Shown here: positions 17,082 to 25,652 of the stretch, one piece after another
Layout: every line of letters starts with the position of its first letter
How positions within the stretch are numbered: the first letter of the stretch is position 1
Assembly: GCF_017812015.1 (NCBI RefSeq)
Contig: NZ_JADQTN010000002.1
Location: forward strand, 496,001 to 560,000
Direction of reading: 5' to 3'
Origin: Pontixanthobacter sp. CEM42
GTDB taxonomy: Bacteria > Pseudomonadota > Alphaproteobacteria > Sphingomonadales > Sphingomonadaceae
Length of the DNA stretch: 64,000 nt
Position numbers and translations under genes: made by a program
Notes under the pieces: model-generated
The model's input: the letters and a program-made list of their open reading frames with translations, nothing else
Database searches by the model: none
What the model was told of the DNA's origin: nothing

Positions 17082-17986
17082 TCTGAATCACCTTCCATTT
17101 TTTCCGTTACGGCATCCGGCGCTGTATCCTCTTCGGAAGGTTCCGCCAACGCCGCATTGAGTTCTGCCCCGACTACCATCCCTAAGCCGACAAGCCAGAA
17201 AAAGAAAAGCGCGATCATGATTCCGGCCAAGCTGCCGTAAGTTAGGTCATAGGCAAAAAACTGCTTCAACACCGGTGGCAACGCGATGGTCACGCCAACC
17301 CACCATAGGGTGACTACGACCGCCCCGGGCCATTTGGGATATCGCCGTCCGCGATATGCCTCTGGCGTCAAGGTTATGAACAGTAGAAAAATTGACCCAT
17401 AGAGGCCGAGCGCTGGGATAATCCGTGACAGCGATAATTGCGACATCACATCGTCCCACCACGGCAGATAGGCTGCGATAACTTGCTGTGCGGTACCAAT
17501 CAGAAACTGCGCAATCAGCGACAGCATCAGCAGCGACACCGCAGCCATGATAATGCCGAAAGACAGCAGCCGGTAGCGCCAGAAGGCTAACGTCGCTTCG
17601 GTCCCATAGGCGCGCCGCAGCAAATCGCGGATCGTCTCGACGAGACTGGATGCCGTCCACAAGCCAACCGCGCCGCCAGCCCAAAGCAACCAACCGCTAC
17701 GCGATTGGATGACATCGCGCGCGACAGGCTCGATTACGTTGCCGACCACTGGTGGGAGTGCGAACAGGATCGCTTCGATCGTGGCCGCTCGCTCGCTTTC
17801 CTCACCAATGGCAGAGAAGATCGCAGCCCCGAGGATAAAAAACGGAAAGAGTGCCAGCATCGCCATGTAAGCAAGATTGCCCGCATGAATGAAGCCGTCA
17901 TTCCAAGCGCCCGATGCCGTGCGCTTGATAACTTCGAATGTGCGAGAGCCCGGGCCCATGGTTTGCTGGAGTCCGTCACGAAGCAA
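17078..17986 (-). CDS. YihY/BrkB family inner-membrane protein
   Basis: The protein has up to 302 residues and about six transmembrane segments in the YihY (formerly BrkB, 'RNase BN') pattern, including FIHAGNLAYMAMLALFPFFILGAA in the first helix and PLARAP-like loops between helices. The C-terminal tail is acidic. The longest frame starts at TTG 17986 with AGGA eight bases upstream; an ATG at 17959 is an alternative without a clear ribosome binding site. Function is unknown for the family (membrane or envelope integrity has been suggested). It is translationally coupled to fabI. Confidence 0.87.
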   Translation of the reverse strand: MLRDGLQQTMGPGSRTFEVIKRTASGAWNDGFIHAGNLAYMAMLALFPFFILGAAIFSAIGEESERAATIEAILFALPPVVGNVIEPVARDVIQSRSGWLLWAGGAVGLWTASSLVETIRDLLRRAYGTEATLAFWRYRLLSFGIIMAAVSLLMLSLIAQFLIGTAQQVIAAYLPWWDDVMSQLSLSRIIPALGLYGSIFLLFITLTPEAYRGRRYPKWPGAVVVTLWWVGVTIALPPVLKQFFAYDLTYGSLAGIMIALFFFWLVGLGMVVGAELNAALAEPSEEDTAPDAVTEKMEGDSE

Positions 17987-18090
17987 ATCGCGCTTCCTGC
18001 GCCGCGCTTCGGGCGTCAGAGACGTTCTTGTTCGTTTGTCAGCATGCGGAAGTTCGCTGATGACCGGGCCCCTCGAAAGTTACGGCTGGG

Positions 18091-19059
18091 TCAAATGCCC
18101 ATTTCGCCGCGCGGATTGCTGTCATCTTGCCAACCATCGAGGCGCTTGGCCAGTTCCGGCAGATCTATCGGCAAAATGATTTCAAGCGTGACGAGCTGAT
18201 CGCCGCGCTGCCCGTTTTTCTTGGAGAAGCCCTTGCCTTTGAGGCGCAGCACAGTTCCGCCATTGGTGCCCGGCTTCAATGTCATCATTACAGGCCCATC
18301 GACCGTGGGCACTTTCACCTTCGCGCCGTCAACCGCCTCGTTGAGTGTAATGGGCAAATCCATCCGCACATCATGTCCATCGCGCCGGAAAAAGCCATGC
18401 TTGTCGATCGAGATAGTGACCAGTCCGTCACCAGCTCCACCCGGACCTTTCTCGCCTTTGCCTTTGAGCCGCATTTGCGTGCCGTCTTCGACACCGGCTG
18501 GCAGTTTCAAATCGATGGTCTTGCCATCCGCCAACGTGATCCGCTGATCTGCGCGGCTTGCTGCTTCGGTGAAAGCCACGCGCAAGCGATAGGGAATGTC
18601 CGCGCCTTTACGTGGCGGAGGTGAAGGGCCGCGCCCGAATCCCGAGGGGCCACGCCCAGAGCCCGGGGGTGCACCGCGCGATCCGCCCATGCCGCCGCCG
18701 AATAGCCCTTCGAAAATATCGCCGAGATCGACGCCTTCGGGCTGCATATTCTCGAAATCACGTGCGCTGAAGCCGCCTTGGTGCGATCGTCGGCCACCGC
18801 CGAAGCCCCCTCCCATTCCGCCAAACGGATTGGTCGGATTGCCATCTGCATCAATCTCGCCGCGATCGAACTGCGCGCGCTTGTTTTTGTCAGACAGCAG
18901 ATCATAAGCGTTGGTAGCCGCCGAAAAACGCTCGGTGGCTTTGGGATTGTCTTTGTTCTTATCAGGGTGCAGCTCTTTCGCGAGCTTGCGATAGGCGCTC
19001 TTGATGTCCTTCTCGGACGCACCGCGCGCTACACCCAGAGTTGTATAAGGATCGGCCAT
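18091..19059 (-). CDS. DnaJ-class co-chaperone with J domain and C-terminal domains, no zinc finger (CbpA-like)
   Basis: The 322-residue product begins with a canonical J domain (residues 1-70) including the HPD triad in KELHPDKNKDN, which stimulates DnaK ATPase. A Gly/Phe-rich linker (about 80-150, with GGMGGGFGGG and RGPSGFGRGPSPPP) follows, then two C-terminal substrate-binding subdomains (for example GKTIDLKLPAGVEDGTQMRLKGKG). No CxxCxGxG repeats are present, so it is CbpA/type II rather than DnaJ proper. It is transcribed toward brkB with a 104-base gap and diverges from pdxH. Confidence 0.93.
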   Translation of the reverse strand: MADPYTTLGVARGASEKDIKSAYRKLAKELHPDKNKDNPKATERFSAATNAYDLLSDKNKRAQFDRGEIDADGNPTNPFGGMGGGFGGGRRSHQGGFSARDFENMQPEGVDLGDIFEGLFGGGMGGSRGAPPGSGRGPSGFGRGPSPPPRKGADIPYRLRVAFTEAASRADQRITLADGKTIDLKLPAGVEDGTQMRLKGKGEKGPGGAGDGLVTISIDKHGFFRRDGHDVRMDLPITLNEAVDGAKVKVPTVDGPVMMTLKPGTNGGTVLRLKGKGFSKKNGQRGDQLVTLEIILPIDLPELAKRLDGWQDDSNPRGEMGI

Positions 19060-19153
19060 GCGTGTTAGCTAGGTGCTACAGTCACTTGGCGCAAGCGCCG
19101 TTGTCATTCGGCCAATGCTTCCAACATAGGGCGGGCCACAGTAAGGAAGCGCC

Positions 19154-19762
19154 ATGAGCATTGATCAACTTCAAAGTGTTGTCCCTTCGAGCGACCCGTT
19201 TGCGATCTTCAGCACATGGTTCGCCGAGGCACGCGAGAGCGAACCTAACGATTCGAATGCGATGGCGCTGGCCACCGCCACACCGGATGCAGCCCCCTCT
19301 GTGCGAATGGTGCTACTTAAAAGTCACGGACCGGAAGGCTTTACGTTTTACACCAATGCAGAAAGCCGCAAAGGCGGTGAAATTCGCGCCAATGCGCAGG
19401 CTGCGTTGCTGTTTCATTGGAAATCGCTGCGCCGGCAAATCCGTATCGAAGGCGCTTTGGAAGAGATAAGCGCTGACGTCGCTGACGCATACTTCCGCAG
19501 CCGGTCACGTGATTCGCAATTGGGCGCGGTCGCATCGGACCAGTCGCGCCCGCTGCCTAAGCGGGCGACGTTTGTCGAGCGCTTCAAGGCTGCCGAAGAG
19601 CGTTTCGCTGGTGGGCAAGTCGACCGACCACCACATTGGACCGGCTTTACCGTAAAACCGGCCGCATTCGAGTTCTGGCTTGATCGCCCCAATCGCTTGC
19701 ATGATCGCCGCCGTTTTGAGCGCGACGGCGACGGGTGGCGCGACACATTGCTTTACCCATGA
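19154..19762 (+). CDS. pdxH: Pyridoxamine 5'-phosphate oxidase
   Basis: The 202-residue FMN enzyme oxidises pyridoxamine or pyridoxine 5'-phosphate to pyridoxal phosphate. Family motifs seen: PSVRMVLLKSHGPEGFTFYTN (FMN binding), AALLFHWKSLRRQIRIEG, SRSRDSQLGAVASDQS and the C-terminal FWLDRPNRLHDRRRFERD (PdxH C-terminal dimerisation region), ending WRDTLLYP. The length is slightly under the E. coli enzyme (218). It overlaps the following cation transporter gene by four bases. Confidence 0.95.
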   Translation: MSIDQLQSVVPSSDPFAIFSTWFAEARESEPNDSNAMALATATPDAAPSVRMVLLKSHGPEGFTFYTNAESRKGGEIRANAQAALLFHWKSLRRQIRIEGALEEISADVADAYFRSRSRDSQLGAVASDQSRPLPKRATFVERFKAAEERFAGGQVDRPPHWTGFTVKPAAFEFWLDRPNRLHDRRRFERDGDGWRDTLLYP

Positions 19763-20700
19763 GTGAAGAAGCCGCCCGACGCGCCGATCTGACCAAGAGT
19801 GCGGCATTTGCATCGATTGCGGTCGCGGTTTTTTTGGTCGGGTTGAAGCTATGGGCGAGCATCCAGACCGGCTCGACGGCCATGCTGGGCAGTCTTGCCG
19901 ATAGCGCGCTCGATATGGTGGCTAGCATTGCGACGCTGATCGGGGTGTGGATTGCCGCGCAACCAGCCGATGAAAACCACCGCTTCGGTCACGGCAAGGC
20001 CGAGTCGCTGTCGGCGATGTTCCAAGTGATGCTGATTGCTCTGTCCGCCGCAGCGATTGCGTTTCGCGCTGTCGTTCGGCTCGCAGAGGGCGGGCGGACA
20101 AGCTCGGCCGCCGAAGGCATCGGTGTGTCAGTAATAGCGATCATTGCGACTCTCGGGCTCCTTGTGTGGCAACGCCATGTGATCAAACGCACGGGTTCGG
20201 TCGCGATCAATGCGGACCATGTGCATTACCAATCGGACCTGCTTCTTAATCTGGCGGTGATCGCCGCCCTCGTACTGGATCAATTCGCAGGCTTCGCAAA
20301 AGCAGATCCGCTATTTGGTCTGGCAATTGCTGCGTGGCTTTTGCGGGGCGCATGGCGTGCAGCGAGCGAGGCGGTCGACAATTTGATGGATCGCGAATGG
20401 CCGGAGGAGAAGCGGTTGCGCTTTGTGGAACTGGCCGCCAAGCACCCTGAACTCAGCAATCTCCATGATTTGCGAACACGGACCAGCGGGACGCAGGATT
20501 TTGTGCAGTTCCATGTCGACTTGCCCGGTTCGATGACTGTCGATGAAGCGCATGACATTATTGAACGCGTGGAAGACGATCTTGGCAGCCATTTCCCGAA
20601 TATGGAGCTATTGATCCACATCGACCCTGAGGGGCATGTCGATGAGCCGGGCAATCCGCTGGTCGAAAATAATGAGTTTGAAAAATTGGAGAAAGACTGA
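19759..20700 (+). CDS. Cation diffusion facilitator family metal efflux protein (FieF/YiiP-like)
   Basis: The 313-residue protein has six transmembrane helices and a cytoplasmic C-terminal domain. The transport-site residues are visible as the DSALD pair in helix 2 and the HxxxD pair in HYQSD in helix 5, as in YiiP, so zinc, iron or related divalent metals are probable substrates in exchange for protons. The C-terminal dimer domain contains FVQFHVDLPGSMTVDEAHDIIE. The ATG at 19759 overlaps the pdxH stop (ATGA); a GTG at 19735 would lie inside pdxH. Its stop overlaps the next ATG by one base. Confidence 0.92.
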   Translation: MSEEAARRADLTKSAAFASIAVAVFLVGLKLWASIQTGSTAMLGSLADSALDMVASIATLIGVWIAAQPADENHRFGHGKAESLSAMFQVMLIALSAAAIAFRAVVRLAEGGRTSSAAEGIGVSVIAIIATLGLLVWQRHVIKRTGSVAINADHVHYQSDLLLNLAVIAALVLDQFAGFAKADPLFGLAIAAWLLRGAWRAASEAVDNLMDREWPEEKRLRFVELAAKHPELSNLHDLRTRTSGTQDFVQFHVDLPGSMTVDEAHDIIERVEDDLGSHFPNMELLIHIDPEGHVDEPGNPLVENNEFEKLEKD

Positions 20701-21512
20701 TGGTCTCCCCTTCTGCAACCGCAATACCGTATTACCACATCGATGCGTTCGCTGATCGCCCGTTTGTGGGGAATCAGGCGGCAGTGATGGTTCTCGATGA
20801 ATGGCTCCCCGATAATGTCCTCATCCAGATCGGCACCGAGAACATGTTCGCCGAAACTGCATTCGTGGTAAAGGACGAAACAGGCGAGGCCGATTGGGAA
20901 TTGCGCTGGTGCACCCCGACATATGAGATCGCTTTGTGCGGCCACGCCACGCTCGCCAGCGGCCATGTTCTGTTAAGTCGGGATGGCGGCGACGGAATTA
21001 GATTCCGGACGAGGAAATCTGGCATCCTTGAGGTCAGGAGATCCGGTGAGGATTATGAAGTTGGACTGCCTGCTATTCCGACTGCGCCGAAGCCATATCC
21101 CGAAGCCGTCGCATTGCTCGGCGGGAAGCCTGTTCTCGTCCATCGGAACGACACGCTCTACAACCTTTTCCTGTTTGAGACTGCCGATCAGGTGCGCGCG
21201 CTTGATCCTGATCTACGCGCATTGGGCGAGTTTGGTGTCGAACAGTTTGCCTGCACCGCGCCGGGCGAAGATACGGATGTGATTAGCCGCGTATTCGTCC
21301 CGGGTGCTGGTGTTGATGAAGACAGCGTAACCGGTTCAGCGCACGCGGCACTCACGCCATTCTGGGCGGAGCGGTTGGGGCGTGATAGCTTCACGGCATA
21401 TCAAGCGTCCCAGCGCGGGGGTTATCTCAATTGCCGGCTCGATGGAGACAGAGTCTGGCTTGGTGGCAAATGCACCACGGTGGCCGAAGGAAAATTCTAC
21501 GTTTCGGGATAG
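20700..21512 (+). CDS. PhzF family isomerase/epimerase-like protein
   Basis: The 270-residue product fits the PhzF fold (two related alpha/beta barrels). It starts YYHIDAFADRPFVGNQAAVMVLD, has the Glu in MFAETAFV at the position of the PhzF catalytic glutamate, the CGHATLASGHVL motif, and the second-half DSVTGSAHAALTPFWAERLG motif. Length and motifs are typical of the uncharacterised YddE/YHI9 group. The ATG shares a base with the upstream stop, so pdxH, the cation transporter and this gene form one operon. The substrate is unknown. Its 3' end overlaps the convergent serine hydrolase gene by 16 bases. Confidence 0.9.
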   Translation: MVSPSATAIPYYHIDAFADRPFVGNQAAVMVLDEWLPDNVLIQIGTENMFAETAFVVKDETGEADWELRWCTPTYEIALCGHATLASGHVLLSRDGGDGIRFRTRKSGILEVRRSGEDYEVGLPAIPTAPKPYPEAVALLGGKPVLVHRNDTLYNLFLFETADQVRALDPDLRALGEFGVEQFACTAPGEDTDVISRVFVPGAGVDEDSVTGSAHAALTPFWAERLGRDSFTAYQASQRGGYLNCRLDGDRVWLGGKCTTVAEGKFYVSG

Positions 21513-22633
21513 AGTTCGACCACATCGAGCAATTCTTGCAGCATCCGCTTGCGGTCGTCGGCACTCGAATGGCCGAGCCTAACGACAGTCAGCTTCTGTT
21601 CGGGCGAAACCAGAACATACTGACCCATATGGCCGATCGCAGCGAACATCGTATCGGGTCCGCGATCTTGTAGCTGCTCGTCACGGTCCAAGCCCGATTC
21701 TTTGTTAAGCCATGTCTGTCCGCCGTAGAATCCAGAGCGCGGGCTCGGTGTTGTCATGAACGTAATCCACTTGCGCGGGATCAACTGCGATCCGCGAAAC
21801 GACCCCTTGTTGCGCAGAAACTCGCCGAACTTACCCCAATCGCGTGCGGTTGCGTGCATCAGGCTGCCACCGATTAGCGTACCGTTTGCATCATATTCGG
21901 GCACCATCGAGTCCATCCCCAATGGTCCAAATAGACGCGTTCGCAGGAAAGTATCGACGGCTTCGCGCCGCGCATCAGGATTGGTACTTTTGGTGAGCAC
22001 GCGGGCGGCGATGTCTGCCAAGATCACCGTAGTGTTGCTTGAATATTCAAACTTCGCGCCAGGTTCCGCCTCAAGCGGCTGCGAGGTAGCCCAATCGGCC
22101 ATATCGTCGCGCCCTTCGCGGAACAGCATCTGTACCTCGGAAGAATTGTAAGGCGGATCGCCTGCTTCGGTATGGCGCAGACCTGAGCGCATCTGGAGCA
22201 ATTGCCGCAGAGTGATTTCTCCACGCGGATCGCCGGTCTGGCTCCAGCGCGGTTCGGGCACTGATTCGTCGAGCCGCAAGCGACCGTCAGCGACGAGCAT
22301 TCCGATCATTACCGCAGTGACAGTCTTGGCCATCGACCAGCTTACAAATCGCGTATCCGCATCATACCCATCGGCATAGCGCTCTGCCGCGATGGTTCCG
22401 CCATGCATTACGAGCAAAGCGCGGGTTTCGCCCAATTCCTCTTTGGTGAAGAGATCATCGATTTGCCGTGCAAGCTGATCCTTTGGTGCACCAGCGTCCT
22501 CAGCAACAACGCTCAGGGCTTCTTCTGATAGGGGTTGCTCAACCGGCGGAGCATCCGAACATGCGGTAAGGCTTGGCATCAGGCCAAGGCTCGCGATAAG
22601 GGCTGCGGTACGAAACACTTTGCGTTCAATCAT
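21497..22633 (-). CDS. Serine hydrolase of the class C beta-lactamase-like family, predicted lipoprotein
   Basis: The 378-residue product starts with a signal peptide ending in a lipobox (LTAC), so it is probably a periplasmic lipoprotein. The penicillin-binding fold motifs are visible: SxxK in SWSMAKT with the nucleophile serine, and the Tyr motif YSSN in GAKFEYSSNTTVILADI. The C-terminal third ends with a typical VRLGHSS turn (the KTG-equivalent strand is HxG-like). I chose the ATG at 22633; the frame extends to 22669 without a better site. It is likely an esterase, peptidase or cell-wall hydrolase rather than a true beta-lactamase. It diverges from the small membrane protein gene 35 bases away. 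Confidence 0.9.
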   Translation of the reverse strand: MIERKVFRTAALIASLGLMPSLTACSDAPPVEQPLSEEALSVVAEDAGAPKDQLARQIDDLFTKEELGETRALLVMHGGTIAAERYADGYDADTRFVSWSMAKTVTAVMIGMLVADGRLRLDESVPEPRWSQTGDPRGEITLRQLLQMRSGLRHTEAGDPPYNSSEVQMLFREGRDDMADWATSQPLEAEPGAKFEYSSNTTVILADIAARVLTKSTNPDARREAVDTFLRTRLFGPLGMDSMVPEYDANGTLIGGSLMHATARDWGKFGEFLRNKGSFRGSQLIPRKWITFMTTPSPRSGFYGGQTWLNKESGLDRDEQLQDRGPDTMFAAIGHMGQYVLVSPEQKLTVVRLGHSSADDRKRMLQELLDVVELYPET

Positions 22634-22668
22634 GGGCGTATCACTCGCGCACAGGAAATCACTTGGCA

Positions 22669-23019
22669 ATGGCTAAAACAAGAGCGGCACAATCGACCAG
22701 GAAATCGCGGCGTTGGCCGTGGGTGCTGTTGTTGATCGCAATTGTGCTGGCAGCTGCCGCGTGGTTCTACCGCACACCGATCACAGGCTATGCCGGCGCG
22801 GGGGCAGCCTATTCAGCGCGAGTCGCTTGCTCGTGCCGTTTTGTGGCGAGGCGCAGCTTGGACGATTGCAAGAAAGACCAGCTGCCGGGTATGGAATTTG
22901 TGACGCTGAAAGAAGACGTCGATGCGAAAAGCGTCACCGCGCGCTTCCCGCTGATCATTTCAGAAACTGCAACTTACCGCGAGGGTTATGGCTGTGTGAT
23001 GGAGGAGTGGCGCGACTGA
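22669..23019 (+). CDS. Small membrane-anchored Cys-rich protein, related to N-terminal regions of sphingomonad serine hydrolases
   Basis: The 116-residue product has a basic N-terminus and one hydrophobic helix (about 17-36), then a small extracytoplasmic domain with four or five cysteines (ARVACSCRF, LDDCKKD, EGYGCVM). The ATG at 22669 is the conservative start; a TTG at 22663 has AGGA at better spacing. From memory, the C-S-x-F-V-x-G-R ... Y-R-x-G-x-G-C pattern resembles the domain that precedes the catalytic domain in many sphingomonad serine hydrolases. Here it stands alone, divergent from a serine hydrolase gene that lacks it, so the two may work together. That link is inference. Confidence 0.75.
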   Translation: MAKTRAAQSTRKSRRWPWVLLLIAIVLAAAAWFYRTPITGYAGAGAAYSARVACSCRFVARRSLDDCKKDQLPGMEFVTLKEDVDAKSVTARFPLIISETATYREGYGCVMEEWRD

Positions 23020-23025
23020 TCGCGC

Positions 23026-24171
23026 TTAGTCAGTTCCGTCGATCCAGCCGCCGCCAACGACTCGCTCGCCCGCATATATGACTGCAGCCTGTCCCGGAGC
23101 CACGCCGAATTCGGGCTGCTCGAATCGGATAGTGGTTGCAGCTCCATCGCCAAGTGGGCCTTCTAATGTGATCGGCACAGGCTTCGATAGTGAGCGCACT
23201 TTTGCAGTCAGTGGGGTGTCAGGAAGTGGGCCGATGCGGTTGGTTTCGATGATTTGCGCCGAATGCACTGCCAGCATAATCTTGGGGCCGACATGGACTT
23301 CGGCTTTCGCGGCATCGAGACCGACGACATAGAGTGGTTCTGGCAATCCGCCGATTTCCAACCCGCGGCGCTGGCCGACAGTATAATGGATCACGCCTTT
23401 GTGACGGCCGAGCTCCTCGCCTGTTTGCGCATGGACAATCGCGCCCGGTTCGCCGCCTTCGGGGCGCAGCGAGCGGACGATCTTGGCGTAATCACCATCG
23501 GGGACGAAGCAAATGTCCTGACTGTCGGGTTTCGCAGCGTTACGTAATCCTGCTTGCTCCGCCAGTTCGCGTACGACCGTCTTGGGCAATCCGCCTAAAG
23601 GATAGCGAATATAGTCGAGCTGCTGTTCAGTAGTCGCATATAGGAAGTATGATTGGTCGCGTGCAGGATCGATAGCGCGATGTAGCTCTGGCCCGGCTGG
23701 TCCCATCATGCGCCGGACATAATGACCGGTCGCCAGACAATCTGCGTCAAGCTCTTTTGCCATGCGCAGCAGATCGGTGAATTTCGGACCCATATTGCAG
23801 CGAATGCAGGGAACTGGCGTTCTGCCTGCCAGATAATCATCGGCGAATTGTTCGACCACATCTTCGCGGAAGGCGCTTTCGTGATCGAATACATAGTGCG
23901 CGACACCTAGGCGGTCCGCCACTGCGCGGGCATCGCTGATATCATCGCCTGCACAGCATGCGCCCTTGCGGCCCGTCGCAGCCCCATAATCATAAAGCTG
24001 CAAAGTGATGCCGATCACTTCCGCACCAGTCGAAGCAGCAAGCGCGGCGACGACCGACGAATCGACACCGCCCGACATCGCAACAACGATCCGGCTATCC
24101 TTTGCCGGGCGTGTCAGATCGAACAATCCTGCCGTATCGAGCGCAGGGTCAAAGAGGGTGGTTGCGTCCAT
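23026..24171 (-). CDS. mnmA: tRNA-specific 2-thiouridylase MnmA
   Basis: The 381-residue enzyme makes 2-thiouridine at position 34 of tRNA-Lys, -Glu and -Gln. The PP-loop SGGVDSS, the first catalytic cysteine in [10 protein letters not shown], the second in [12 protein letters not shown], the GHYVRR and KDQSYFL-like ([10 protein letters not shown]) motifs and the C-terminal beta-barrel are all present. Three in-frame starts exist (GTG 24198, ATG 24183, ATG 24171); I chose 24171 because the upstream residues are not family-like. It converges on the small membrane protein gene with six bases between stops. Confidence 0.95.
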   Translation of the reverse strand: MDATTLFDPALDTAGLFDLTRPAKDSRIVVAMSGGVDSSVVAALAASTGAEVIGITLQLYDYGAATGRKGACCAGDDISDARAVADRLGVAHYVFDHESAFREDVVEQFADDYLAGRTPVPCIRCNMGPKFTDLLRMAKELDADCLATGHYVRRMMGPAGPELHRAIDPARDQSYFLYATTEQQLDYIRYPLGGLPKTVVRELAEQAGLRNAAKPDSQDICFVPDGDYAKIVRSLRPEGGEPGAIVHAQTGEELGRHKGVIHYTVGQRRGLEIGGLPEPLYVVGLDAAKAEVHVGPKIMLAVHSAQIIETNRIGPLPDTPLTAKVRSLSKPVPITLEGPLGDGAATTIRFEQPEFGVAPGQAAVIYAGERVVGGGWIDGTD

Positions 24172-24269
24172 ATGCGCGCCCATACACCGGAGATGCACGC
24201 GCCGCCAGACTCAGTTGCGTGCGCCAGCGAAGGGCGCGTTTACTTTGTCTTCGGTAATCCTAACCACCA

Positions 24270-24286
24270 GTAAAGCCGCGCTTTAC
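24270..24286. promoter_or_regulatory. Inverted repeat upstream of the sciP operon
   Basis: The arms GTAAAGC and GCTTTAC are perfectly complementary around CGC. It lies about 34 bases before the ATG of the small gene at 24320, in the region where the promoter for that gene and sciP should lie. Overlapping its left side (24260-24274) is a degenerate CtrA-like pair TTTA-N7-TTAG on the minus strand, matching three of four positions in each half of TTAA-N7-TTAA. A GANTC methylation site (GACTC) lies near 24207. The factor that binds is unknown. Confidence 0.4.
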
Positions 24287-24319
24287 CTGATCTTGACTAT
24301 AGGGTCCTAGAGCGGTCTC

Positions 24320-24622
24320 ATGTTCGAAGGAAACCTCACCGAAAACGGTTTTACAAAACCGGCAGAAGGCGCTGCATTACAGCCACTTGAGTGGCCCGTT
24401 CTCGTAGCGCGTCTGGCGGCTGCACGCGATCTGCGCGGCGTTTACGCGCGGCGCAAAATGACCGGTGGCGGGAACTTCGCAAATTTTTCTACCGAGCAAT
24501 CGGTGAACCTTAACGAAACCGGCTCCCGCGTTAACCCTGATGCTTTAGCCGATTGCAAACCCCACGAGGCAAAGATGTCTCCAGCCGCACAGGATGCGGA
24601 AACAGGCGACAGAGAGTTGTAA
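24320..24622 (+). CDS. Small conserved-looking protein encoded directly upstream of sciP
   Basis: The 100-residue frame has an ATG start and its TAA stop shares one base with the sciP ATG (TAATG), typical of translational coupling. The sequence has a folded-looking helix (LEWPVLVARLAAARDLRGVYARR) and then a polar, probably disordered tail (VNPDALADCKPHEAK...AAQDAETGDREL). I recall similar short proteins upstream of sciP in other sphingomonads, which supports it as real, but I cannot confirm by search. No function is known. No membrane segment or signal peptide is seen. Confidence 0.65.
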   Translation: MFEGNLTENGFTKPAEGAALQPLEWPVLVARLAAARDLRGVYARRKMTGGGNFANFSTEQSVNLNETGSRVNPDALADCKPHEAKMSPAAQDAETGDREL

Positions 24623-24921
24623 TGATCGAGAATCAGAAAATCCGTCCAGACAAGGTTATCGGCCCTCTAGGGGAGCCGCTCTCGATCGACGATTTGCCTC
24701 CGCCAGAGACAAAACGCTGGGTTGTACGCCGCAAGGCGGAAGTCGTTGCTGCCGTAAATGGCGGATTGCTGACGATCGACGAAGTGCTTGAGCGCTACAC
24801 ACTAACGCTGGAAGAATTCGCCTCTTGGCAGCGTGCAGTGGACCGTTCGGGGATGCAAGGCCTGCGCGTCACGCGTATCCAGCACTACCGCGACCTTTAT
24901 GAGCGTCAGCTGAAATACTGA
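24622..24921 (+). CDS. sciP: SciP/DUF1153 family CtrA inhibitor
   Basis: The 99-residue product matches the DUF1153/SciP family almost end to end: PLGEPLSIDDLPPPETKRWVVRRKAEVVAAVNGGLLTIDEVLERYTLT, a winged-helix-like core, then LEEFASWQRAVDRSGMQGLRVTRIQHYR. In Caulobacter, SciP binds CtrA on promoters and stops it recruiting RNA polymerase, shaping cell-cycle gene expression; here the role is inferred from family. The ATG at 24622 overlaps the stop of the small upstream gene. Confidence 0.93.
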   Translation: MIENQKIRPDKVIGPLGEPLSIDDLPPPETKRWVVRRKAEVVAAVNGGLLTIDEVLERYTLTLEEFASWQRAVDRSGMQGLRVTRIQHYRDLYERQLKY

Positions 24922-25116
24922 TACCCGGATCCTGATTTCCAGCTTCTGATCCCCAACTTCTGACCCGCAATCGGCCAATATCATCCGTCCGATTGGCCAA
25001 ACCCGACAAATTCTCTATTGAACCCCCTGTTCCCGGCGAAAAAGCTGGGGAACCGCTTTGCTGTTTCATCCGTTAGTGGTCTGAAAGCAAAGCAGAATAA
25101 ACAGGAGGAATTCAGT

Positions 25117-25383
25117 ATGGTAGGTTGGATCATAGCACTCATCGTTGGTGGTGTGGCCGGTTGGCTCGCAAGCATGGTCATGAACCGTGACGCGTCGATG
25201 GGCATTTTTTGGAACATCGTCGTCGGTTGTGTTGGTTCGGTGATCGGTAATGTGATCGCCAATCAATTCGGCATTGTCGGTAGCGTGAAAGAATTCTCGC
25301 TGACTGGTCTGGGCGTTGCTGTAGTCGGCGCAATCGTGCTGCTCGGTATCGTCAATCTCGTCCAGCGCGGGCGCGTTCGCTAA
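25117..25383 (+). CDS. GlsB/YeaQ/YmgE family small stress-associated membrane protein
   Basis: The 88-residue protein has three hydrophobic, glycine-rich segments: MVGWIIALIVGGVAGWLASMVM, WNIVVGCVGSVIGNVIANQF and LTGLGVAVVGAIVLLGIVNLV. This is the whole of the transglycosylase-associated (PF04226) family. A strong AGGAGGAA lies six bases before the ATG at 25117, so the longer frame from 25018 is not used. The family is often induced in stress or stationary phase in the inner membrane; function unknown. A strong terminator follows. Confidence 0.93.
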   Translation: MVGWIIALIVGGVAGWLASMVMNRDASMGIFWNIVVGCVGSVIGNVIANQFGIVGSVKEFSLTGLGVAVVGAIVLLGIVNLVQRGRVR

Positions 25384-25403
25384 AAACTAGCACCAGCATA
25401 ATT

Positions 25404-25439
25404 AAAAGGGCGGGGAGCTTCGGCTTTCCCGCCCTTTTT
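25404..25439 (+). terminator. Rho-independent terminator after the YeaQ-type gene
   Basis: The stem AAAGGGCGGGGA pairs with TTTCCCGCCCTTT around a GCTTCGGC loop and runs into a T-tract. It lies 20 bases after the stop codon at 25383. Confidence 0.92.
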
Positions 25440-25652
25440 GTTTTCGGCTGACTTTTCTGCGCAGCAGAGACGCTCTGTGTCTAAAATCCGACAGTTCGTC
25501 GGCCCTAGACGTCACCTGTCGAGCGATTCATTGCTCTGCGGCACACGGCAGGTCTAAGGCCAAAGGCTAAGATTACGCAGGATATTGCATGTGGTGATAT
25601 ATATGTGTAACACACCTGCAATTCGAAGCGGTATGGACGATCAGGATAGACA

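Noticed and set aside
24492-24537. Two TTAAC motifs as a CtrA site
   Set aside because: The TTAA cores are 17 bases apart instead of 7, and they lie inside the small gene upstream of sciP.
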